Shown: positions 36,928 to 45,854, counted from the stretch's first letter. The stretch is DNA of 64,000 nucleotides from JBHEBG01 sp046557915 (GCF_046557915.1 NZ_JBHEBG010000005.1:1-64000), one strand, 5' to 3'. Numbers and translations are program-made. Notes: a model not told the origin generated them from the sequence alone.

Positions 36928-37287
36928 TTAGTCTTGTTCGAGTTCTAGATTTGACTCTTTTTGCATTTGCGGTTCCATTTGTTGCTTCAAAATGTAAAAT
37001 ATCAGCTCCTCAATTTTCTCGTGCAACAACTTGTTCATCTCTCCCAACCGCATGTCATTGGTTTCACTAGGACGTACGCCATGGTCTTGTCCAAATGGAA
37101 AATTGGCAATGGGCTTCCCCATGGATCTCATAGGTAGACCGGAATGTTCTTGTATTTTGGAATACGGCGGAACGGAAATCCCGGAAGTGGTGAAACGTAA
37201 TCTTTTTCGGGTGTCTTTAAGGTCGCCTTGCGCAACCGTACCAAAAGACTGGACCCATGGCATTTTACCATATAGTGTCTCAAGCAT
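36928..37287 (-). CDS. Small protein with fibre-like C-terminal coil, possibly a remnant
   Basis: 119 codons without signal peptide. The C-terminal part (RLGEMNKLLHEKIEELIFYI) clearly resembles the MLAEMDMNLLKKIEELTLYT segment of the fibre-like proteins at 23-26 kb. The N-terminal two thirds (for example GKPIANFPFGQDHGVRPSE) does not match them. It may be a decayed fourth member or a short divergent relative. Uncertain as an expressed gene. Confidence 0.4.
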   Translation of the reverse strand: MLETLYGKMPWVQSFGTVAQGDLKDTRKRLRFTTSGISVPPYSKIQEHSGLPMRSMGKPIANFPFGQDHGVRPSETNDMRLGEMNKLLHEKIEELIFYILKQQMEPQMQKESNLELEQD

Positions 37288-37612
37288 AATCTGTAGGTCA
37301 AACTGATTTGGTCAAACTATTATTCATTTACTGATGTAAGAATAACACAGCTAAATGTATTATTAATTTTGAATAATAAAAAATATATTTCTTAATTTCG
37401 ATGAAATACATTTCCTACATTATATGGTATAGGGTACGGAAAAGCCAGGTGTTAAAATTGCATTTCGTCCGATTTAAAATTATGCGGTTGGATTAAAAGA
37501 GTGCCGAATTTTGATTCCGGTCTTTAGAATTTGAAAGTTCTTAAGGATACCTAAATAATTTGTCCGTTTATCCGGTACACATCATTAGGAAGTTACAAAC
37601 GAGGGAACATTT
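37288..37612. other. AT-rich intergenic region
   Basis: 325 bases. No gene, RNA or strong stem-loop is seen. The AT-rich left half may hold the promoter of the leftward operon. Confidence 0.4.
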
Positions 37613-38077
37613 TTATTGCAATTTGGCGGACCGCTCTTTAACGTACATAGATCCCCAAACCACCATGGCCGCGGAAAGGATCATCAGGTTTTTGGTAATG
37701 TATTGTCCTTCCATGGTAGGTAACAGATAGTTTCCATTCTGAAAAGTAATTTCGGGTAAAAAAACAAGGGGCATAAAAGTACCCAGCATCTGAAGAAACA
37801 GAAGGCCAATGGCAATCCTGGTAGTACGCTTAAACAAAAAAGTAATTCCTATGACCACCTCCCACCATCCGATGACCACCAACCACCATTCCGGATCCCC
37901 AAAAGGAAGCCAGGCTACCGTAGCTTTAAGTAAACCTTCGGCCGCAGACAATCCAAAAGGTTTTAGAATGCCGAACCAAAAGAAAATAACGGCAAAAGAA
38001 AAACGTATGGTAGGCACGCCCCATTTACCCATGCCCTTTGCAATTTGTTGATCTAAACTTATAAAAAACGCTCTCAT
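37613..38077 (-). CDS. DoxX/YkgB-like membrane protein
   Basis: 154 residues with four membrane helices. The first helix has the family-type pattern RFSFAVIFFWFGILKPFG; the second pair contains WWLVVIGWWEVVIGITFL. DoxX-like proteins are small inner-membrane proteins of unclear redox or membrane-integrity role. It is divergent from the TetR gene, so the TetR operator in between may also control it. Confidence 0.8.
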   Translation of the reverse strand: MRAFFISLDQQIAKGMGKWGVPTIRFSFAVIFFWFGILKPFGLSAAEGLLKATVAWLPFGDPEWWLVVIGWWEVVIGITFLFKRTTRIAIGLLFLQMLGTFMPLVFLPEITFQNGNYLLPTMEGQYITKNLMILSAAMVVWGSMYVKERSAKLQ

Positions 38078-38321
38078 TGGCTCTACTATAGATTAATTGA
38101 AAAGGTCTCATAATATGTTGGCAGACCTTGCACCGCTTTACTACTAGGTAAAATTGTCCGTATCTTTTCGGTACTTCGCAAACTTAATCATCAAAATGGA
38201 AATCATTACCCATGACACCTACTTTTTTAAAAAAATCATCGATATTTCCCGTTTCTGTGTTAACGTCCATGCCGGTACAAAAGAAAATTATTTATGTTAA
38301 TTAAATGCTAAATAAATACAT

Positions 38322-38356
38322 ACAAGTCTGTTCGTATTTATTTTTCTATATATTTG
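38322..38356 (+). promoter_or_regulatory. TetR operator half-site and promoter upstream of the TetR gene
   Basis: ACAAGTCTGTT at 38322-38332 is identical to the core of the palindrome at 38959-38978. A Bacteroidota -7 box TATATTTG (fits TAnnTTTG) lies at 38349-38356, putting the expected -33 region on top of the operator core. With a start site about 7 bases further on, transcription would begin at or next to the ATG (38361), giving a leaderless or nearly leaderless mRNA. Confidence 0.6.
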
Positions 38357-38360
38357 TCCC

Positions 38361-38912
38361 ATGAAAAAGTTAAGCGTTCGGGAAAGGATTATTGAAACAG
38401 CATCGCGTTTATTCTATTATGAGGGTTACAACCAAACGGGCATTAATCAAATCATAGAAGAAGCAGGAGTAGCAAAATCTAGCATGTACCAATCGTTTAG
38501 GTCCAAGGAAGACATCGCCGTAGCCTACTTGCAGCAAAGGCACTTTAACTGGATGGGTGCATTATCAGATTTTGTATCTACCCGGCCAAGCAATAAGGAT
38601 AAGGTGCTGGCTTGTTTCGATTTTATGGCCAAGTGGCTAAAACAAGACGGCTACAGGGGTTGCGGCTTTCAAAATATTATCACGGATCTGCCTGCCGAAC
38701 AAGGGAAAATACGAGATCAAACGGCGCTCCATAAAAATGAGGTACACAAATGGATCTACAGTCTGTTGAGCGAGGAGAATTATGATGATGCGGCCGCTTT
38801 GGCCGAAGAAGTAATGGTCTTAATGGAAGGAGCCATTATCCTTTCCCAAATTCAACACAACGCCTGGCCCATTAAAGCAGCCCAAAGAGCCTGCACTAAA
38901 CTATTAGCGTAA
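38361..38912 (+). CDS. TetR/AcrR-family transcriptional regulator
   Basis: 183 residues. The N-terminal helix-turn-helix is typical: RERIIETASRLFYYEGYNQT then GINQIIEEAGVAKSSMYQSF. The ligand-binding half contains YRGCGFQNIITDLPAEQG, common in regulators of the AcuR/YxaF type. It probably represses itself and the genes downstream, since the same operator core appears before its own start and before the NTF2-like gene. Ligand unknown. Confidence 0.93.
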   Translation: MKKLSVRERIIETASRLFYYEGYNQTGINQIIEEAGVAKSSMYQSFRSKEDIAVAYLQQRHFNWMGALSDFVSTRPSNKDKVLACFDFMAKWLKQDGYRGCGFQNIITDLPAEQGKIRDQTALHKNEVHKWIYSLLSEENYDDAAALAEEVMVLMEGAIILSQIQHNAWPIKAAQRACTKLLA

Positions 38913-38958
38913 CGGTATGTAATGCATACCATAGAAGTATAATTAGTACATCACAAAT

Positions 38959-38978
38959 AAAACAGACTTGTCTGTTTT
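38959..38978. promoter_or_regulatory. Perfect 20-base TetR-type operator palindrome
   Basis: AAAACAGAC-TT-GTCTGTTTT has two exact 9-base arms around a 2-base centre. It lies 46 bases past the TetR stop and 14 bases before the NTF2-like ATG. Its complementary strand contains ACAAGTCTGTT, also found upstream of the TetR gene. Confidence 0.75.
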
Positions 38979-38992
38979 TAAAAACAATTAAA

Positions 38993-39400
38993 ATGAAACA
39001 AATAGTACCGCCTTTTAACAAAGAAACCGCAGCGGCCAAAGTACAATTGGCCGAAGATGCCTGGAACAGCAAAAATCCGGAAAGGGTTTCCCTAGCGTAT
39101 TCCGTTGATTCCCAATGGCGAAACAGGGATCTTTTCTTTACTGGTAGAGAAGCCATAGCGGCTTTCTTAACGGACAAATGGTCCAAAGAGCAGCATTACA
39201 AACTTAGAAAATACCTCTGGTCATTTACGGACAATAGGATTTCTGTCCGATTTGAATACGAATGGCAGGAAGCCGATTCTGGTCAGTGGTTCCGAACACA
39301 CGGTAACGAGCATTGGGAGTTTAACGAGGAGGGGCTAATGCGCGTACGCGACATGAGTGCCAACGATATTAAAATAAACGAATCTGATAGAAAATTTTAA
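38993..39400 (+). CDS. NTF2-like (SnoaL-fold, DUF1348) protein
   Basis: 135 residues, the usual length for this family. Diagnostic segments are AEDAWNSKNPERVSLAYSVD, SQWRNRDLFFTGREAI and ISVRFEYEWQEADSGQWFR, with HWEFNEEGLMRVRDMSAND near the end. NTF2-like folds form small cone-shaped cavities; the substrate is unknown. First gene after the TetR operator, 31 bases ahead of the hydrolase. Confidence 0.88.
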   Translation: MKQIVPPFNKETAAAKVQLAEDAWNSKNPERVSLAYSVDSQWRNRDLFFTGREAIAAFLTDKWSKEQHYKLRKYLWSFTDNRISVRFEYEWQEADSGQWFRTHGNEHWEFNEEGLMRVRDMSANDIKINESDRKF

Positions 39401-39431
39401 TTCAATATAAATCTAATCTTAATACAAAAAA

Positions 39432-40418
39432 ATGAAAACAAGTACGTTAAAAATAGTAACAGGGGGTCTGCTAATTGCAATGATCGCCTTTGGGACCGCT
39501 TCTTTTGAAACGTCCAATGACAAAACCAATTTAGGGTTAACCACCAATAGTCCTCAACCTACCTACCACAAAAGTGTAGCAGTAAACGGGGTGAACATTT
39601 TTTATCGGGAAGCAGGAGACGCCAACAAACCCACCATCTTACTACTACATGGGTATCCTACCTCGTCTCACATGTTCCGTAATTTGATTTCGGACCTATC
39701 CGGAAAGTACCACGTGCTTGCCCCCGACTATCCCGGTTACGGAAGAAGCGATCAGCCGGCCATGACCAATTTTGAGTATACGTTCGACAATATGTCCAAA
39801 ATAGTGGAAGGGTTCTTGGAAGAGTTAAAGGTCACTAAATATAGCATCTATCTAATGGATTACGGCGCCCCTATAGGCTTTAGAATTGCGGCCAAATATC
39901 CCGAAAGAGTAGATGCCCTGATCATTCAGAACGGGAATGCCTATGAAGAGGGATTAAGCGATTTTTGGATTCCGCTTAAAAAATATTGGAAAGACCATGC
40001 GGTAGAAGATGGCAAGGCTCTTGAAGGTTTCCATGCCCTGGCCGGACTTAAATGGCAATATACCCATGGAGTAAAGGATAGCACAAAAATTAGTCCCGAT
40101 AACTGGAACATAGATTTGCAACATCTTACAAGACCGGAAAATAACGAGATTCAACTGGCCATGTTCTACGATTACCGAACAAACGTGCCCCTATACCCCA
40201 AATGGCAACAGTACTTTAGGGACCATCAACCCCCTACCCTAATTGTTTGGGGCAAGAACGATGTCATCTTTCCTGCCGAAGGGGCCCATCCCTATAAAAA
40301 GGATTTGAAAAACCTGGAATTCCACCTTTTGGACACAGGTCATTTTGCCTTGGAAGAAAAAGGCGATGAGATTGCGGATTACATTTTAAAATTTTTAAAC
40401 AAGAACAATATAAAATAA
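39432..40418 (+). CDS. Exported alpha/beta hydrolase, haloalkane dehalogenase/epoxide hydrolase-like
   Basis: 328 residues with an N-terminal hydrophobic signal (LKIVTGGLLIAMIAFGTAS). The oxyanion motif HGYPTS (73-78) is followed by PDYPGYGRSDQP and a nucleophile elbow LMDYGAP with Asp143 in place of Ser. This is the signature of haloalkane dehalogenases and epoxide hydrolases. The acid is likely Asp in WGKNDVIFP and the base His in DTGHFALEE. Expected reaction: attack of Asp on a halide or epoxide carbon; the true substrate is unknown. It is under the TetR-controlled group. Confidence 0.88.
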   Translation: MKTSTLKIVTGGLLIAMIAFGTASFETSNDKTNLGLTTNSPQPTYHKSVAVNGVNIFYREAGDANKPTILLLHGYPTSSHMFRNLISDLSGKYHVLAPDYPGYGRSDQPAMTNFEYTFDNMSKIVEGFLEELKVTKYSIYLMDYGAPIGFRIAAKYPERVDALIIQNGNAYEEGLSDFWIPLKKYWKDHAVEDGKALEGFHALAGLKWQYTHGVKDSTKISPDNWNIDLQHLTRPENNEIQLAMFYDYRTNVPLYPKWQQYFRDHQPPTLIVWGKNDVIFPAEGAHPYKKDLKNLEFHLLDTGHFALEEKGDEIADYILKFLNKNNIK

Positions 40419-40425
40419 TAACATT

Positions 40426-40557
40426 ATGAAAGCGATAAACATAAAAACGGACAAACCGGAAACCCTAAATATTGAAAGGGTACCTACCTCAAAACGACTA
40501 ACATGGAACGGTAGAAGAAGACATTCTTTCCTGTCTACCCAGTTTAAATTTTTATAA
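40426..40557 (+). pseudogene. N-terminal remnant of a medium-chain (zinc-type) dehydrogenase
   Basis: A 43-codon frame starts 8 bases after the hydrolase stop. Its beginning (MKAINIKTDKPETLNIERVP) matches the first strand pair of quinone oxidoreductase/alcohol dehydrogenase proteins. It then turns into unrelated sequence and stops. The rest of such a gene (about 300 residues) is absent. Likely a deletion leftover. Confidence 0.45.
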
Positions 40558-40601
40558 AGGATTTGATGGGTACTCAGCAGTATAATTGGAATAATTATGA
40601 A

Positions 40602-40646
40602 TGTCGCAGCACGATGATCCGTCGCGCTGTGGCATTTTAAAATTTT
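40602..40646 (+). terminator. Probable rho-independent terminator
   Basis: TGTCGCAGCACGA pairs with TCGCGCTGTGGCA (13 pairs, one mismatch, two G-U) around a 7-base loop. It is followed by TTTTAAAATTTT. It would close the TetR-controlled operon just before the FMN-protein gene. Confidence 0.55.
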
Positions 40647-40649
40647 AGT

Positions 40650-41261
40650 ATGAAAGACAACGACCCAAAATACACTAGTGACATTGCCTTTACACCTGCC
40701 GTAAAAGCCATGCAAACAAAATACCGTTCGCGCAAGAGCTACGAACGTATGGAGCAATCTGGCGGATGGCAATCGGAAATTAACCCACAATTGGAGCAGT
40801 TTTTAAGTACTATGGACTCCTTTTATCTAGGGACTTCCAATACCCAGGGACAACCATATATTCAACACCGTGGCGGCCCAAAGGGCTTTTTAAAAGTATT
40901 GGATGCCAATAGATTGGCCTTTGCAGATTTTTCCGGCAACAGACAATACATCTCTACCGGGAATCTCACAGAAAACAATAGGGCCTTTATTTTTTTAATG
41001 GATTACCCAAATAGAACACGGGTAAAATTATGGGGTAAGGCACATACTGTGGAGGACGATGAAAAATTACTGGAATCCCTTGCGGATATTTCATACAAAG
41101 CAAAGGTAGAACGGGCTATTATTTTTACCTTGGAAGCATGGGACATTAACTGTCCACAGCACATTCAACAACGTTTTACCCCCGAGGATATGGCAAAAGT
41201 GGTAGATCCCTTAAGGAAACGGATTGCCGAACTGGAAGAAATCATTAAAAAAGCGAAATAA
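40650..41261 (+). CDS. Pyridoxamine 5'-phosphate oxidase-like FMN-binding protein
   Basis: 203 residues. The split-barrel flavin fold is recognisable from FYLGTSNTQGQPYIQHRGGP, ADFSGNRQYISTGNLTENN and FIFLMDYPNRTRVKLWGKAH. A C-terminal helix (PLRKRIAELEEIIKKAK) follows. Members of this branch are often general FMN-dependent reductases rather than true PdxH. Substrate unknown. It is 23 bases ahead of the GAPDH gene and may be co-transcribed with it. Confidence 0.88.
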   Translation: MKDNDPKYTSDIAFTPAVKAMQTKYRSRKSYERMEQSGGWQSEINPQLEQFLSTMDSFYLGTSNTQGQPYIQHRGGPKGFLKVLDANRLAFADFSGNRQYISTGNLTENNRAFIFLMDYPNRTRVKLWGKAHTVEDDEKLLESLADISYKAKVERAIIFTLEAWDINCPQHIQQRFTPEDMAKVVDPLRKRIAELEEIIKKAK

Positions 41262-41283
41262 AACCCAAAAACAATTTTGAAAT

Positions 41284-42270
41284 ATGAAAATAGCAATTAA
41301 CGGAATGGGGCGCATCGGGAGAGCTGCGCTCAAAGTAATATTAGACACCCCTAGCTTGGAACTGGTGGCAGTAAACGATATTGTAGCGATAGAAAACATA
41401 GCCTATCTCTTAAAATACGATTCGGTTTATGGTATTTACGAAAAGGAAGTAGACCATGATGAAAATCATTTGATCGTTAATGGTAAAAAAATTCAGTACA
41501 ACTCGGAACGCAACCCCGAAGCCTTACCCTGGAAAGAAAACAAAATAGATGTGGTCATAGAAAGTACAGGCTTTTTTACCGCTAGGGAGGATGCGGAAAA
41601 GCATATAAAGGCCGGTGCCAAGACCGTAGTGATTTCTGCACCTACCAAAAGCGCCGATACCCCTACCGTAGTGCACGGTGTAAACTCCAAAGATGGCAAC
41701 ACCAGTATTTTTTCGTGTGCCAGCTGTACCACCAATAATATTAGCCCGGTGGTAGAAGTATTGGGTAGAAGAATAGGGATAAAAAAAGCCATTATGACCA
41801 CCATTCATGCCTATACTGCGTCCCAGAGCATGGTAGATGGTCCGTCTAAAAAGAATTTTAGAATGGGCAGGGCCGGAGCGGCCAATATTGTTCCCACCAC
41901 AACAGGAGCGGCAGTAGCCACCACAAAAGCTTTGCCGGAATATGCCGGAAAATTTGATGGTGTGGCCATACGTGTACCCATACCCGTTGGTTCACTGTCC
42001 GATATGACATTCGTTACAGAAAGACCTGTAACAGTAGCGGAAATAAACGCCATTTTTGAAGAAGAGGCAAAATCTGCGCGCTACGCCAATGTATTGACCA
42101 CAACTACGGAACCCATAGTTTCTTCGGATATTGTAAAAAGTCCTTATGCCTCAACCGTGGATTTGGGTATGACCAGAGTGGTAGATGGTGATCTGTTAAA
42201 GGTGATGACGTGGTACGATAACGAGTGGGGCTTTACCAATCAGATGATTCGGCAAATCCTTGAACTCTAA
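41284..42270 (+). CDS. gap: Glyceraldehyde-3-phosphate dehydrogenase, type I
   Basis: 328 residues, full length. The NAD-binding start is INGMGRIGRAA, with Asp32 in the VAVNDI motif favouring NAD. The catalytic motif SCASCTTNNISP has Cys148. The phosphate-binding segment MTTIHAYTASQSMVDGPSKK contains the conserved His. The C-terminus WYDNEWGFTNQM is standard. It oxidises glyceraldehyde 3-phosphate to 1,3-bisphosphoglycerate in glycolysis or the reverse. It is not beside pgk; it may be one of several gap copies. Confidence 0.96.
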   Translation: MKIAINGMGRIGRAALKVILDTPSLELVAVNDIVAIENIAYLLKYDSVYGIYEKEVDHDENHLIVNGKKIQYNSERNPEALPWKENKIDVVIESTGFFTAREDAEKHIKAGAKTVVISAPTKSADTPTVVHGVNSKDGNTSIFSCASCTTNNISPVVEVLGRRIGIKKAIMTTIHAYTASQSMVDGPSKKNFRMGRAGAANIVPTTTGAAVATTKALPEYAGKFDGVAIRVPIPVGSLSDMTFVTERPVTVAEINAIFEEEAKSARYANVLTTTTEPIVSSDIVKSPYASTVDLGMTRVVDGDLLKVMTWYDNEWGFTNQMIRQILEL

Positions 42271-42349
42271 GCCAAAATATATTGCACCGTCCTTCTTGAT
42301 AATTTCTTTAAAATAGATTACTTTACAAGTATTCTTTAATTAGAAAACT

Positions 42350-43300
42350 ATGTACTCTAGAAGGTCATTTATTAAAAATACCGCGCTTAGCGGTCTAGCC
42401 TTGTCGGCCCCATCGGCTTTGATGGCCGCTGACAAGGTTATATCCTTTTCAAATATGTCCAACCCAAAAATTTCCCTGGCACAATGGTCCATGCACAGGG
42501 CCTTGGAAGCAAACAGCATAAAAGCCACTGACTTTGCTGCCATTGCCAGAAATGATTACGGTATCGGTGCCGTAGAATACGTTAATTCCTTTTATAAGGA
42601 TTACGGTCATAGTGAAAAGTTCTGGAACCAGATGAAAGAGCACGCCAATAACGAAGAGGTAACGAGCCTTTTGATTATGGTAGATAGCGAAGGACTGTTG
42701 GGCAATACCAATGACCAGGAACGATTGACAGCCGTGGAGAACCATTACAAATGGATACACGCGGCCAAAATCCTAGGGTGCCATTCTATAAGAGTAAACG
42801 CCTTTGGTGAAGGCGATCGAGATACATTAAAGAGCACCTTGGTAAACGGTCTGGGTCTCTTGGCCGAATATGGCGCCAAAGTGGGTATTAACGTTCTTAT
42901 AGAAAATCATGGTCTTCATACCTCTGACGGAGCGTACATCGTGGATATAATAAAAACCGTGGATAATCCGTATTTGGGCACTTTGCCCGACTTTGGCAAT
43001 TGGTGCCTAAACAAAGAATGGGGAGGCACCCAGAACAACCAGTGCACAGAAGTTTATGATCATTATCGGGGTGTTGCCGACTTTCTTCCCTATGCCAAGG
43101 GTGTAAGCGCCAAATCCTATAATTTTGATGAAAACGGCAATGAGACCATGCTAGATTATAAGAAATTTTTGCAGTTGGTGAAAGATGCCAAATTTGAAGG
43201 ATATATCGGCATAGAATACGAAGGCGAACGCCTAAGTGAGCCAGAAGGCATACGGGCCACCAAAGCACTTATAGAAAGGGCTTGGCAAGGTTTGGACTAA
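42350..43300 (+). CDS. Tat-exported sugar phosphate isomerase/epimerase-like TIM-barrel protein
   Basis: 316 residues. A twin-arginine signal (YSRRSFIKNTALSGLAL) exports a folded protein. The mature part is an AP-endonuclease-2/xylose-isomerase-like TIM barrel. Metal-ligand candidates are Glu in NVLIENHGLH, Asp in GTLPDFGNW, and Glu in GYIGIEYEGE. Such proteins act on sugars or inositols with a divalent metal. Substrate not deducible. It stands alone, 79 bases after gap. Confidence 0.88.
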   Translation: MYSRRSFIKNTALSGLALSAPSALMAADKVISFSNMSNPKISLAQWSMHRALEANSIKATDFAAIARNDYGIGAVEYVNSFYKDYGHSEKFWNQMKEHANNEEVTSLLIMVDSEGLLGNTNDQERLTAVENHYKWIHAAKILGCHSIRVNAFGEGDRDTLKSTLVNGLGLLAEYGAKVGINVLIENHGLHTSDGAYIVDIIKTVDNPYLGTLPDFGNWCLNKEWGGTQNNQCTEVYDHYRGVADFLPYAKGVSAKSYNFDENGNETMLDYKKFLQLVKDAKFEGYIGIEYEGERLSEPEGIRATKALIERAWQGLD

Positions 43301-43363
43301 TCCCTAACCATTAAATTACGTGCCCGTTGCAAGGCATTGGATATTATCTGTACTTTTGGGAAT

Positions 43364-44518
43364 ATGGATATACCGAAAAACCTCGATTTTATTGCCCTGA
43401 TTTTGTTATCGGGTATTTTTCTTGGGATTTTTATATCGTTCTTTATCATTAAAAAATCGTTTAGAACAAACCGTCCCAACCTCTTTATGGGATTGTTCAT
43501 TGTTTCTCTTTCTATGGTAATGTTGGAAGGCTGGTTAAACTATACCGGTTTCATATTCGATTTTCTACAGTTCTCCAATTTCGCCGAACCGGTTAACTTC
43601 ATAATGGCCCCGCTGCTTTACATGTTTGTTTCTTCACAATTGGGAGATGACCGCCATTCTAAATGCTGGTTACATTTTGTACCCTTCGTTTTTTGGCTCG
43701 GCTACTGTATGTTCTATTTTTTACAACCCGATGCCGTAAAGTACAATGACACCATCGAAGTAATGCAATTGGATATTCCTTTATTGGAAGAAAGCCCAAC
43801 TTTCTCCGATGACCCCTGGGGTGTTAGGCAATATGTTAATGTGCTTACCGGAATATCTTTTGGCGTATATATTCTGCTAATGTTCAAAATGCTCTTTGCC
43901 AAGAGTAAATCCCTTGGTCAGTCTGTTTTTAAGACCACGGACAAAACCTTGGTATCTATGCGCAACATGTTTTATCATACCACAGTGGTGCTATGCATTT
44001 TTGTTTTTGTTAAGCTAATCTTCAAAAATGATGTCGGGGATCATTTCATTTATTTGTACCTCACGCTTATGATATATGCAACGGCCGCCCAAATTATGGA
44101 TCGCTCATCTTACTACAATCAGGCTTCCACATTTTTAGAGGCACCTACCCTAAAGTACAAGAAATCGTCCTTGGACCAGTTTGAAAAAAATGAGATTCTT
44201 AAAAGCATTAATTCGCAAATGATACAACAAAAGTATTATTTAAGCGGCACAGCCTCCTTATCGGGTTTGGCAAAGGCAATCAACGAAACGCCACATCATG
44301 TTTCCCAAGTCATCAACGAAAAATTGGGGCAGTCTTTTTTTGAGCTTTTGGCAACACATCGTGTAGAAGAGGCCAAGACCATCCTTAAGACCGATATGGG
44401 CAAAAAATTAACGATTGAAGAGGTAGCCGAACGGGTTGGTTATAACTCAAAATCAGCCTTTAACACTGCATTTAAAAGGCATACTTCGCAAACGCCATCT
44501 GCATATAGAGATTTGTAA
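43364..44518 (+). CDS. AraC-family regulator with N-terminal membrane domain
   Basis: I take the ATG at 43364 over an in-frame TTG at 43337, giving 384 residues. About seven hydrophobic helices are followed by a C-terminal AraC domain with helix-turn-helices ASLSGLAKAINETPHHVSQV and LTIEEVAERVGYNSKSAFNT, ending FKRHTSQTPSAYRDL. Same class as the 15399 regulator. It may control the downstream acyltransferase; this is inferred from adjacency. Confidence 0.88.
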   Translation: MDIPKNLDFIALILLSGIFLGIFISFFIIKKSFRTNRPNLFMGLFIVSLSMVMLEGWLNYTGFIFDFLQFSNFAEPVNFIMAPLLYMFVSSQLGDDRHSKCWLHFVPFVFWLGYCMFYFLQPDAVKYNDTIEVMQLDIPLLEESPTFSDDPWGVRQYVNVLTGISFGVYILLMFKMLFAKSKSLGQSVFKTTDKTLVSMRNMFYHTTVVLCIFVFVKLIFKNDVGDHFIYLYLTLMIYATAAQIMDRSSYYNQASTFLEAPTLKYKKSSLDQFEKNEILKSINSQMIQQKYYLSGTASLSGLAKAINETPHHVSQVINEKLGQSFFELLATHRVEEAKTILKTDMGKKLTIEEVAERVGYNSKSAFNTAFKRHTSQTPSAYRDL

Positions 44519-44546
44519 ATACCTGATTATCAGATAAAATATGTAG

Positions 44547-44581
44547 CTCCCTATAAGGACGAACGCCGTGCTTATAGGGAG
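44547..44581. other. Perfect 11-base stem-loop between AraC and acyltransferase genes
   Basis: CTCCCTATAAG and CTTATAGGGAG pair exactly across a 13-base loop. No T-run follows, so it is either a weak terminator for the AraC gene or a regulatory structure in the leader of the acyltransferase gene. Confidence 0.55.
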
Positions 44582-44641
44582 ATTCGCTGCACGCCTCTAC
44601 CCTTCCATAGTTTTGTTCCATAATCTAATAACAATACAATT

Positions 44642-45817
44642 ATGGAAACCAATGGTAAAACCCAAAAAGAACGTAAATATTTTATAGACTGGTTACGGAT
44701 AGGCCTTATCATCAGTGTATACTTTTTTCATGTAGGCATGATCTTTAGACCAGAAGAGTGGCATGTTAACAGTGCGGAGTCCTTTGCATTTTTAGATCCA
44801 ATAATGAGCTGGCTGCACTTGTGGCGTATGCCGCTACTTTTTTTGGTATCTGGTGTAGGAACCTATTATGCTATTGGACACAGAACCAGCTGGCAGTATC
44901 TTAAGGAGCGTTTTAAACGTCTGTACATACCCTTTTCCGTTGGCTTTTTTATCCTTGTACCTGTACAGGTCTATATAGAGCGGATAGATCAGTACAGCTC
45001 ACTTTGGGATTTTTACCCCCATATGTTCGATGGTGGTCCCTACCCTATAGGTAATATCTCTTGGCACCATCTGTGGTTTATACTGTACCTCTTCATTATA
45101 TCTTTACTGATAACTCCCTTTTTAAAGTATGCCAAGAGCAAACATTTTGCCGAGGTAAAAAATAAGATAATCAACCTTGTCTCAAAGAAAATGGGACTCA
45201 ACTGGTTGCTTCCGGTCATTTTTATTTCACAGCTTATCCTAAGGCAATACTTTCCTAGAAGTACCCATGCCTTATACAATGACTGGGCCTATTTTACCTA
45301 TTATCTATTGTTCTTCCTAAGTGGGTTTATGTTGTTTACCAGCGATAAGGTAATTAGCGCCTTGGCTGCACAAAGACGGTCGTTTTTTTACCAAACCCTT
45401 ATACTTACCGTACTCATGTTCTCGTTTTGGGTCTTCGATTACGGTCTTCCATGGCAAAAATATATCTACGGTGCCATCCAAATGGGTATTGCCCTTTCTT
45501 GTGGCCTTACTGCCATCGGCTATTTTAAAACCTACTTCAACAAAGAAAACAGGTGGCGAAAACTGTTGAACGAGGCCATTTATCCATTTTACCTTTTGCA
45601 CCAACCTGCCCTGGTCATTGTTGGCTACATAGTATTGCAATGGCAGATTTCATACGCATTACAGGCCGTATTGATCATTATGCTGTCCTTAATTTCAATT
45701 TTTATTACCTATTGGTTCATAATTAAGAGATTCAATCTGCTCAGGTTTATATTCGGTATGAAGGTGCACACTGCTAAAAAAGCACCGGTTAGTAAAGAGA
45801 AATTTATAAAAGCATAG
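44642..45817 (+). CDS. Membrane acyltransferase, acyltransferase_3 family
   Basis: 391 residues with about ten membrane helices. The family N-terminus is clear: FIDWLRIGLIISVYFFHVGM, with the conserved His. It is followed by LWRMPLLFLVSGVGTYYA and, later, HHLWFILYLFIISLL. These enzymes transfer acyl (for example succinyl or acetyl) groups to extracytoplasmic sugars or glucans. Similar to OpgC-type proteins, but the acceptor is unknown. Confidence 0.88.
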   Translation: METNGKTQKERKYFIDWLRIGLIISVYFFHVGMIFRPEEWHVNSAESFAFLDPIMSWLHLWRMPLLFLVSGVGTYYAIGHRTSWQYLKERFKRLYIPFSVGFFILVPVQVYIERIDQYSSLWDFYPHMFDGGPYPIGNISWHHLWFILYLFIISLLITPFLKYAKSKHFAEVKNKIINLVSKKMGLNWLLPVIFISQLILRQYFPRSTHALYNDWAYFTYYLLFFLSGFMLFTSDKVISALAAQRRSFFYQTLILTVLMFSFWVFDYGLPWQKYIYGAIQMGIALSCGLTAIGYFKTYFNKENRWRKLLNEAIYPFYLLHQPALVIVGYIVLQWQISYALQAVLIIMLSLISIFITYWFIIKRFNLLRFIFGMKVHTAKKAPVSKEKFIKA

Positions 45818-45854
45818 GGACCGCCATTTGGTCTTATATGAAAGAAACCAATAA

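Noticed and set aside
38194..38300. Short open frame between DoxX and TetR genes
   Set aside because: About 34 codons with no recognisable product; more likely non-coding.
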